Source: Candidatus Eisenbacteria bacterium
Lineage (GTDB): Bacteria; Eisenbacteria; RBG-16-71-46; SZUA-252
Assembly: GCA_005893305.1 (NCBI GenBank)
Contig: VBOZ01000001.1
Location: 6,584 to 70,583, forward strand
DNA length: 64,000 bases
Direction: 5' to 3'
Part shown: in pieces, positions 25,201 to 31,570 of the stretch
How the letters are laid out: each line of letters opens with the position of its first letter
How positions within the stretch are numbered: position 1 is the stretch's first letter
Notes under the pieces: model-generated
The model's input: the letters and a program-made list of their open reading frames with translations, nothing else
Databases searched by the model: none
What the model was told of the DNA's origin: nothing
Made by a program: the position numbers and the translations under genes

Positions 25201-27284
25201 CGCCGATTCTTCCGCGCCGGACGGTTTGGAGCATCCGCTGGATCGTCGCGTGCGCCGCGGTCGTGCTCACGACGCTCATCGTGCTCGGCGTGACCTCGTT
25301 CATGGAGAAGAGGACGCGAAACGTCCTCGCGCGGGAGATCGAGAGCCGCCTGATGCTCCAGGCTCGGAACCTCGCCCTCACGAGCTCGGGCGCCATCGTG
25401 ACCGATTACCCCGAGCTGACCCTGGCGCCGCTCGCCCGGGAGATGCAGGCGCGCCAGCCCGAGCTGGCCCTCGTGGTGGTCCTGGACCGCCACGGCAACA
25501 TCCAGGGCCACCCGGACGTCCGCCTCTTGAGCGGCCCCTACACACCGCCCCCGGGGCTCGTCCCCGTCCCGACCACGGCGCCCCTCGGGCCGCACGAATC
25601 GATCACGGGGAACCGGCAGATGCTGGTGGCGTCGGCTCCGATTCTCAATTCGCGCGGCGAGATCCTCGGCAGCGCCCTCGTGGGTCTCAACCGGGCCTAC
25701 GTCGAGCAGGCGATGGGGCAGATCCGCAGGCAGCAGTTCCTGATCCTGGGAGCGTTTCTCCTCGCCGGGGCCGCGCTGTCGTTCGGGCTGATGTCGCTCC
25801 TCCTCCGGCCCATCGGAGCGCTCCGCACCGGCATCGAGCGGATCGGGCGCGGGGATCTGAGCACGCCGATTCGGCTCGCGAATCGGACCGAGTTCGGTCT
25901 CTTGGCGGAAGAGGTCAACAGCATGGCCTCCGCGCTGATGAAGGCGCAGACCGAGATGGTGGAGCGCGAGCGTCTCGCCCGCGAGATGGAGCTGGCGCAG
26001 CAGATCCAGCGCTCGATCCTTCCCTCGGGCCAGACCGTCGCCGGCGAGTTCGTGGTTCACGGCGGGCACTGGGCGGCGGCCGAGGTCGGAGGCGACTACT
26101 ACGACGTGATCCCCCTCCCCGACGGGAAGATCGCGCTGGCCGTCGCGGACGTCTCGGGGAAGGGCCTCGCGGGCTGCCTCATCACGGCGATGATCTTCTC
26201 GCTCCTCCGGGCCCTGCGCTCGATCCATCACTCCCCGGCCGAGCTTCTCGCCGTCCTCGACGAGCGTCTCGGCGAGACGCTCCAGCGGGGAAGCTTCGTC
26301 ACGATGTTCTACGGCGAGCTCGATTCCAAGACCGGACGATTGGTCTACTCCTCCGCGGGACACAATCCGATTCTGGTCTACCGGGGACAAACGCGCCGCA
26401 CGGAGTGGCACCGGTCGAAGGGAATCCCGCTCGGAGCGATCCGGGGCGGAGCGATCCGCCGGACCCTCGAGGACCAAGTCATCGACCTCGCCCCGGGCGA
26501 CTCCCTCGTCCAATTCACGGACGGGATCAACGAGACGAGCGATCCTCTCGGGCAGGAATTCGGATTCGACCGGATGGAGACGATCGTTTCGGTCGCGGGA
26601 CCGTCGGGCGCGCGAGGGATTCTCGACCAGCTCCACCACGCGGTCGAGAAGTGGCGGGGCGACGGATTGCCCATGGACGACGAAACGGTGCTCGTCGTCA
26701 GCCGGGACCCCGGCGCCCGACCCGGCCCCGGAGCGTTCTCCGTGGACGGATCCACCCTCGCCCTTCCCGACGCGGAGCGTTTCGAGGCCGCGCGGAAGCG
26801 CGGCACGAGCATCCAGCTTCCCGCGACCCTGGACTCCCTCGTGGGGATCCGCGAGTGGCTGGACCGATCGGGCGCGGCGCGAGGTCTCTCGAGCGGCGGG
26901 GCCGACATGCTCGATCTGGTCCTCTACGAGGTGTGCGCGAACGTCGTGGAGCACGGATACGGAAAGGACCCTGCGCGGACGCTCGAGCTCTGGTGGCTGC
27001 CCGGCGCGGGTCTCGCGGCCGGTCCGGGTTCCGCGGCCGGTCCGGCCACGCGGGGTTGCTTCGTCCTCCGGGATGAGGGGCGCCCGTTCCGGCCCGACCG
27101 GGCGAAGAAGACGGACTACGAGGACCCCGCGGTTCGGAAACGCGGGCGTGGGTTCGGGCTCGACATCATCTACAGGACGATGAGCGCGGTCGTCTATCAC
27201 CCCGGGACAAACGTGGGAAACATCACGGTCCTCGAGTGGGACCCGCTGAAGCTCGAGCAGCAGGACGAGGTGCCGAATGCGTAA
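25197..27284 (+). CDS. Membrane sensor with HAMP, SpoIIE/PP2C phosphatase and RsbW-like HATPase
   Basis: 695 residues. Two transmembrane helices (about 12-32 and 175-200) flank an extracytoplasmic sensor region. Then come HAMP (about 200-255), a coiled linker and a SpoIIE-type phosphatase (about 270-500) with the metal-binding motifs VGGDYYDV, ADVSGKG, SSAGHNP and FTDGINE. Residues about 535-690 form an anti-sigma-type ATPase: N-box YEVCANVVEHGYG and G2 box RGRGFGLDII. In partner switching the phosphatase (RsbU) and the kinase (RsbW) act in opposite directions on a STAS protein and are normally separate chains; here they share one. The STAS target is probably the domain encoded at 28613. Confidence 0.88.
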   Translation: MTPILPRRTVWSIRWIVACAAVVLTTLIVLGVTSFMEKRTRNVLAREIESRLMLQARNLALTSSGAIVTDYPELTLAPLAREMQARQPELALVVVLDRHGNIQGHPDVRLLSGPYTPPPGLVPVPTTAPLGPHESITGNRQMLVASAPILNSRGEILGSALVGLNRAYVEQAMGQIRRQQFLILGAFLLAGAALSFGLMSLLLRPIGALRTGIERIGRGDLSTPIRLANRTEFGLLAEEVNSMASALMKAQTEMVERERLAREMELAQQIQRSILPSGQTVAGEFVVHGGHWAAAEVGGDYYDVIPLPDGKIALAVADVSGKGLAGCLITAMIFSLLRALRSIHHSPAELLAVLDERLGETLQRGSFVTMFYGELDSKTGRLVYSSAGHNPILVYRGQTRRTEWHRSKGIPLGAIRGGAIRRTLEDQVIDLAPGDSLVQFTDGINETSDPLGQEFGFDRMETIVSVAGPSGARGILDQLHHAVEKWRGDGLPMDDETVLVVSRDPGARPGPGAFSVDGSTLALPDAERFEAARKRGTSIQLPATLDSLVGIREWLDRSGAARGLSSGGADMLDLVLYEVCANVVEHGYGKDPARTLELWWLPGAGLAAGPGSAAGPATRGCFVLRDEGRPFRPDRAKKTDYEDPAVRKRGRGFGLDIIYRTMSAVVYHPGTNVGNITVLEWDPLKLEQQDEVPNA

Positions 27285-27403
27285 TCCGCTCAAGGCCCTC
27301 AAACAAGCGATCGCGGCGCCGGCGGCGCCGGCGGTAGACCCATCCGACGTCACGGTTCGCGCCTTCATGGAAATGAGCCACCTGCTCACGCTGCGTCAAC
27401 CTC
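27277..27403 (+). pseudogene. N-terminal fragment of GAF histidine kinase (frame broken)
   Basis: ATG 27277 overlaps the phosphatase stop by 8 bp and has a GAGG ribosome-binding site, as expected for the true start of the kinase. The frame gives about 40 plausible residues, ending FMEMSHLLTL, and then loses sense. The downstream frame continues with VNLMGQLKTT, which looks like the same GAF-domain helix. A lesion near 27385-27400, probably a loss of about 3n+1 bases, separates the two parts. Confidence 0.6.
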
Positions 27404-28963
27404 ATGGGGCAATTGAAGACCACTCGGGCCTGCCTCTGGCTGGTTCCGGAGGGAGGCGCCAGCTTCCCGGTGCTCGTCAAGTCTCACGGGGTGGACGAGG
27501 CGCAGGCACGGCTTGTGATCGAGCAGGGCGCCGCGACGCTGATGGAGCGATCCCGCGCGAGGCCGAACCCGCTCGTGGTCGCGGACCTGGCTGCGGGGAC
27601 GGACGGATCGATGCGAGACGTCGCCGACCGGGCTGGGCTCCGATTCTTCGCCCCGATCTGGGTTCGAGGAGAGATGCTCGGCATCCTCGCGCTCGGGGCG
27701 CGCTCGGACGGGGCCCCCTATTCCGACCACGACATCCGGGCCCTGCAGGCATCCCTCGCCATCGCCGGCGTCGCGATGCAGAACGAGAGGTTCTACGGGC
27801 GGCTCCTGGAGCGAAACCGCGAGCTCCGAATGGCCAACAATCGACTCAAAGAGTTGGATCGGTTGAAGTCCGAGTTCATCGCAAACGTGAACCACGAGCT
27901 TCGAACGCCCCTGACGGCCATCATCGCCTCCCTGGACTGCGTCGCCCGCGCCGAAGAGAGTGGCGTGACCGACGGCAACGCTTCCGGGCGCCAGCTGCTC
28001 CACTACGCCGGCAACCAATCGCGGAAACTGCTGTCGATGATCGAGAACCTGCTCACGTTCTCGGAGGCGGAGCAGGATTCCCTTCGCCCCGATTTCGTGA
28101 CCGGAGACGTGGTCGCCGCGGTTTCCGACTACTACCTCGAGCGCGTCCCGGGCGTTTCGTCGGAATTGAGGGAATTCACCTGCGTGCGCGAAGCGAACGT
28201 ATTGCAGGGGAAATTCGACGAGCAGCTCCTGAGGCAGATCCTGGACACCCTGATCGACAACGCGGTGAAGTTCACCGCGGCGGGCGCGCGGATCCAGCTC
28301 CGCGTGCGCCGGGTCGCGCAGGACGGTGGGGAGTGGATCGGGATCGACGTCGTCGATGACGGGCCCGGCATCCCGGCGGACCGGCTCTCCGCTCTCTTCG
28401 AGCCGTTCCAGCAGCTGGACGGCTCCATGACCCGTCTCGTCGGCGGCATGGGCTTGGGGCTTTCCCTCGCCCGGCGGCTCGCCGAGGGGCTCGGCGGTCA
28501 CCTGACCGCAACGAGCGAGCCGGGCAAGGGTTGCATCTTCACGTTGCTACTGCCTGCGGTCGTACAGCTCGACGGCAATTCTGCCGATAGTCCAGATGGG
28601 AGGAGGCTCGCCATGACCAACGAATTGGAGATCTCGAAACCGGAGGATCGCGGTGAAGCGGTGCTTCTGCGGGTCAAGGGCCGCCTCGACGTCAAGACGT
28701 CTCCCATCCTGTTGCAGCGGGTCGCCGAGATCCAGGCTAACGGTCAGAATCTGGTGCTGAACCTGTCCGAGGTCTCGTTCATGGGCTCGAGCGGCATCGG
28801 CGCTTTGCTGGTGTTGGTGGAGCAGTTTCAGGAACAGGGCGGGAGCGTGCGGTTCGCCTCTCTCTCGCCCGCGGTCGACTCGGTCGTCAAGCTCTTGAAC
28901 CTCGACCGGTTCTTGAGCATCGACGCGACCGAGACCGCATCGTTCGCGGCGCTCGGAGCCTGA
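27404..28963 (+). CDS. GAF histidine kinase with in-frame C-terminal STAS domain
   Basis: 519 codons as read from ATG 27404. A GAF-like domain lies at about 1-130. The kinase core follows, with H-box NVNHELRTPLTAI, N-box DTLIDNAVKFT, G1 DDGPGIP and G2 GMGLGLSLA. After a short linker the frame continues into a STAS domain (about 404-519). ATG 27404 is unlikely to be the natural start: it has no ribosome-binding site and the true N-terminus seems to be the fragment at 27277, now out of frame. The enzyme probably senses a cytoplasmic signal through GAF and phosphorylates a response regulator such as the one at 30276. The STAS part may also be made separately. Confidence 0.82.
   Translation: MGQLKTTRACLWLVPEGGASFPVLVKSHGVDEAQARLVIEQGAATLMERSRARPNPLVVADLAAGTDGSMRDVADRAGLRFFAPIWVRGEMLGILALGARSDGAPYSDHDIRALQASLAIAGVAMQNERFYGRLLERNRELRMANNRLKELDRLKSEFIANVNHELRTPLTAIIASLDCVARAEESGVTDGNASGRQLLHYAGNQSRKLLSMIENLLTFSEAEQDSLRPDFVTGDVVAAVSDYYLERVPGVSSELREFTCVREANVLQGKFDEQLLRQILDTLIDNAVKFTAAGARIQLRVRRVAQDGGEWIGIDVVDDGPGIPADRLSALFEPFQQLDGSMTRLVGGMGLGLSLARRLAEGLGGHLTATSEPGKGCIFTLLLPAVVQLDGNSADSPDGRRLAMTNELEISKPEDRGEAVLLRVKGRLDVKTSPILLQRVAEIQANGQNLVLNLSEVSFMGSSGIGALLVLVEQFQEQGGSVRFASLSPAVDSVVKLLNLDRFLSIDATETASFAALGA
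28613..28963 (+). CDS. STAS domain (RsbV/SpoIIAA-like) with its own internal start
   Basis: ATG 28613 lies inside the kinase frame, six bases after GGGAGGAGG, the best ribosome-binding site in the cluster. Translation from it yields a free 116-residue STAS protein: RLDVKTSPILLQRV, then LNLSEVSFMGSSGIGALL. The motif around the usual phospho-acceptor Ser is GSSG instead of the common DSSG. STAS proteins are the switch partner of the RsbW-type kinase and SpoIIE phosphatase, both encoded at 25197. It may be a separate gene whose upstream stop was lost, or a true fusion with internal initiation. Confidence 0.6.
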   Translation: MTNELEISKPEDRGEAVLLRVKGRLDVKTSPILLQRVAEIQANGQNLVLNLSEVSFMGSSGIGALLVLVEQFQEQGGSVRFASLSPAVDSVVKLLNLDRFLSIDATETASFAALGA

Positions 28964-28976
28964 GCGGAGACGATCC

Positions 28977-30260
28977 ATGAGCACCGGAAATCGACAGATC
29001 GATTCGGGCACCCGCGCTCCGCGCGCCTCCACCAAGGGCGCGGAGGCGGCCTCGCGGCTCGCCGCGATTCAGGATCTCTCCGACGACGCGATCGTGGCCA
29101 TCGACCTGGATGGAATCATCACCGGCTGGAGCCGCGGCGCCGAGCGGATCTACGGATATCCCGCGGAAGTGATCCTCGGCAATTCGATCTCCGTTCTGGT
29201 CCCGATGGACCGGCGCGACGAATGGCCCCAGATGATCACGAGCATCAAGCTTGGGGACCAGGTCCACCACCTGGAGACCGTCCGGCTCCGAAGCGACGGC
29301 GCTCCGATCGACGTGTCCCTCTCGGTCGCTCCCACGCGCGACGACGCGGGGCGCGTGACCGGCGGCGTGGCGATCGCGCGTGACATCACGGCGGTCCAGC
29401 AAGCGCTGGATCAGGCTGAGCGGAGCAGCGAGAAATTGAGCGAGCGGGAAAAGGCGCTCCGCCAGGCGCTGGCGGCGCTCCGCAAGTCGCACGAAGAGGT
29501 CAAGACCGCCCAGCTCCAGCTGGTCCAGGCGGCGAAGCTCGAATCGATCGGGCGTCTCGCCGCCGGGGTCGCCCACGAGGTGAAAAATCCGCTCGCGATC
29601 ATCCTCTCGGCGGTGGAGTTCCTCTCGCAGGCGGTTCCGAACCCCGACCCCGACGTCACGATGGCCATGGCCGACGTGCAAGAGGCCGTGCGGCGCGCGG
29701 ACCACGTCATACGCGGTTTGCTCGATTTTTCGCACGCCACCGAGTTCTCGCTGGAGGACGGAAATCTGAACGAGATCCTCAAGAAGTCGGCCGGTCTGGT
29801 CCGCCACTCGCTCTCCAAGGCCCACGTCACGCTGGTCAATGAGTTGGGGAGCGACCTCCCGAACATCATGCTGGACGCCTCGAAGATCGAGCAGGTCTTC
29901 GTGAACCTCATGATCAACGCGATCGACGCGATGCCCTCGGGCGGCACGTTGACCGTGAGGACCTCGCGGCGACGAATGACGGTGGGGCCGCACGTCGGAA
30001 TCCGACGGACGGACCAATTCCGTATCGGGCAGAGCGTCCTCGTCGTCGAGATCGAGGACACGGGCACCGGCGTCGACGAAGCAACCCGGATCAGGCTCTT
30101 CGATCCGTTCTTCACCACCAAGCCGACCGGCAAGGGAACGGGGCTCGGCCTCGCGATGAGCAAGACGATCATCGCGCTCCACGGCGGCACGATTCAAATC
30201 GCCAACCGTGAGAACGGCGGTGCCCGCGCCACCGTCGTCTTCCACATTCAGAGCTCTTAA
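28977..30260 (+). CDS. PAS-domain histidine kinase
   Basis: 427 residues, with no membrane segment. A PAS domain lies at about 25-145 (DDAIVAIDLDGIITGWSRGA, VAIARDITAVQQ), followed by a coiled-coil linker (145-190) and a kinase core: H-box GVAHEVKNPLAI, N-box NLMINAIDAMP, G1 DTGTGVDE and the F/G2 region FFTTKPTGKGTGLGL. It resembles NtrB/AtoS-type soluble kinases. It starts 13 nt after the STAS stop and ends 15 nt before the response regulator, so it is part of the same operon. Confidence 0.9.
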   Translation: MSTGNRQIDSGTRAPRASTKGAEAASRLAAIQDLSDDAIVAIDLDGIITGWSRGAERIYGYPAEVILGNSISVLVPMDRRDEWPQMITSIKLGDQVHHLETVRLRSDGAPIDVSLSVAPTRDDAGRVTGGVAIARDITAVQQALDQAERSSEKLSEREKALRQALAALRKSHEEVKTAQLQLVQAAKLESIGRLAAGVAHEVKNPLAIILSAVEFLSQAVPNPDPDVTMAMADVQEAVRRADHVIRGLLDFSHATEFSLEDGNLNEILKKSAGLVRHSLSKAHVTLVNELGSDLPNIMLDASKIEQVFVNLMINAIDAMPSGGTLTVRTSRRRMTVGPHVGIRRTDQFRIGQSVLVVEIEDTGTGVDEATRIRLFDPFFTTKPTGKGTGLGLAMSKTIIALHGGTIQIANRENGGARATVVFHIQSS

Positions 30261-30275
30261 GGGAGGGATGCTCCA

Positions 30276-30482
30276 ATGGAAAAGATTCGCATACTCCTGA
30301 TTGACGATGAGCCGAGCTTCACGCGGATGCTGAAGCTGAACCTCGAGCGGACCGGTGCGTTCAAGGTCCACTGCGAGAACAAGTGTTCTTGGACGTCATC
30401 ATGCCTGACGTCGACGGGGGCGAGGTCGCGGCGCAGATCCATGCCGACCCCAACCTCAAGGACACGCCGATCGTGTTTCTGA
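30276..30482 (+). CDS. Response regulator, N-terminal fragment (frameshifted)
   Basis: The frame starts with a good ribosome-binding site (GGGAGG) and gives the first strand and helix of a CheY-like receiver: KIRILLIDDEPSFTRMLKLN with the acidic DD pair. After VHCENK (near 30381) the frame turns to non-receiver sequence. The rest of the receiver resumes in another frame at 30383. Compared with the family, about 17 residues (helix 2 and the start of strand 3) are missing, which fits a loss of about 3n+1 bases. Confidence 0.6.
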   Translation: MEKIRILLIDDEPSFTRMLKLNLERTGAFKVHCENKCSWTSSCLTSTGARSRRRSMPTPTSRTRRSCF

Positions 30483-30643
30483 CCGCAGGCGTCTCGAAGG
30501 AGACGACGCGCGCGAAGCCGGTCATCGGCGGGCGAACGTTCCTCGCGAAGCCCGTGAGCACGGATGAAGTGCTCCGCTGCATCGAGAAGCAGCTCGGCAG
30601 GAAGGTCGGGGATTCGTCTGGAACCTCAACGGCCGGCGCCTAG
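30383..30643 (+). CDS. Response regulator, C-terminal fragment (frameshifted)
   Basis: This continues the receiver in a different frame: FLDVIMPDVDGGEVAAQI contains the phospho-acceptor Asp, then PIVFLTAGVSKE and the conserved Lys in FLAKPVSTDEVL. No output domain follows, so the intact protein would be a single-domain CheY-like regulator. Its GTG 'start' at 30383 lies on the lesion and is probably not used. Its 3' end overlaps the convergent regulator gene by 18 bp. Confidence 0.6.
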   Translation: MFLDVIMPDVDGGEVAAQIHADPNLKDTPIVFLTAGVSKETTRAKPVIGGRTFLAKPVSTDEVLRCIEKQLGRKVGDSSGTSTAGA

Positions 30644-31054
30644 TCCTCGGACATTGTGGCTGAGCAGGGTCTCGACGGTGCGGAGAAGCTCGCCCGAGGT
30701 GACCGGCTTGGTCAGATAGGCGTCCGCGCCGTGCCCGAAGCCGAGCAGGCGGTGCTTCGGTGAGTTGAGCGCTGTGAGCATCAAGACCGGCAGGTGCCAC
30801 GGGCGGTAGAGACGTCGAAGCTCGGTGCAGACTTCGTATCCGCTGATATCCGGCAGGATCAGATCGAGGAGCACCAGGTCCGGCCAATGCTCCGCGACAA
30901 CCACCAGCCCCGCCTTCCCGGTGTGCTCCATTCGAACTTCGTAGCCCGCCCGCTGCAGATGGCATCTCAGGTGTCTCGCCAGCGCCTCCTCATCTTCCAC
31001 AATGAGGATTCGTCCGTGGCTCGCTGCCGCCTTCCCTGCTTCGCTGTCGGCCAA
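30626..31054 (-). CDS. Single-domain response regulator
   Basis: 142 residues from TTG 31054, with GGAGAG about 8 nt upstream. A complete CheY-like receiver is present: RILIVEDEEALARHL with the acidic pair, phospho-acceptor Asp in LVLLDLILPDISGYEV, Thr in VLMLTALN and Lys in YLTKPVTSGELL. No DNA-binding domain follows. It converges on the broken receiver of the plus-strand operon with an 18-bp overlap. A sigma-54-like site lies about 310 bp upstream, which would give a long leader. Confidence 0.85.
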   Translation of the reverse strand: MADSEAGKAAASHGRILIVEDEEALARHLRCHLQRAGYEVRMEHTGKAGLVVVAEHWPDLVLLDLILPDISGYEVCTELRRLYRPWHLPVLMLTALNSPKHRLLGFGHGADAYLTKPVTSGELLRTVETLLSHNVRGLGAGR

Positions 31055-31570
31055 CGACGGGCTCTCCGAACGGGACCGGCTCTACCCAAGGGCGGAGGCG
31101 CAAGCGCGCGAGCCTGTCCGGGTTGATGCCGCTTGGAAGATATCGGCCGATTCGGGAAAACGATGAGCGAGAGGCGGGCGTGTAACCGCTTACGCGGGTG
31201 AGGATTGCGGAAGGATAAAAAAATTGAGCCCCGGCCTTGCCAGCTCTCTTCGGGTTACGCCGCTTCTTCCGAGGCCGGTGCTCGAATTGGCGGCTAACCC
31301 ATGGTCTAACGCTGGCTAGGCCTGCGGGCTCTTTGGAGGTCCCCCCCTCCGGGCACTTTGCATTGCATCCCGCGTGCCAAGATTTTGCAGGTCCGAAACA
31401 AGTGAACTCGCGAGCGCGTAACAGGATGTTAATTTGATGGTTAGCTCATTGTTTGAATCGTCGCCGATGGGTAGCTTGGAGGGTTGGGGCACGCCGGAAG
31501 TGGGGTCTAATTTGACAGTGAAACCAAGCGGAGTCGGAAGTTGGTTTATTCACATATACTTACGACTATT
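31055..31570. other. About 515-bp non-coding stretch, AT-richer than its surroundings
   Basis: No credible gene was found. Read on the minus strand, it could be the promoter and leader of the response regulator at 30626-31054. It holds the sigma-54-like site at 31364-31379, a stem of CCGGCCT/AGGCCGG (31231-31237 with 31272-31278) and a run of A (31217-31223). The part from 31380 to 31570 is markedly lower in GC. Small frames such as 31434-31730 on the plus strand run into the antisense of the activator gene and are not supported. Confidence 0.55.
31364..31379 (-). promoter_or_regulatory. Sigma-54-like promoter upstream of response regulator
   Basis: On the minus strand TGGCACG-CGGG-ATGCA matches the -24 element perfectly and the -12 element with one change (A for the first T of TTGCA), at the correct spacing. 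Transcription would start near 31353 and read towards 31054. Confidence 0.4.

Noticed and set aside
26994-27056. Gly/Ala/Pro-rich repeat-like insertion in the HATPase domain of the phosphatase gene
   Set aside because: In frame, short and in a loop position; a plausible flexible linker, not a separate element.
24963-27389. 808-residue open frame on the minus strand opposite the SpoIIE/HATPase gene
   Set aside because: Composition is that of an antisense shadow; the plus strand encodes complete phosphatase and ATPase motifs.
28887-30371. 494-residue minus-strand frame opposite the PAS kinase
   Set aside because: No motif, and the plus strand carries a full histidine kinase.
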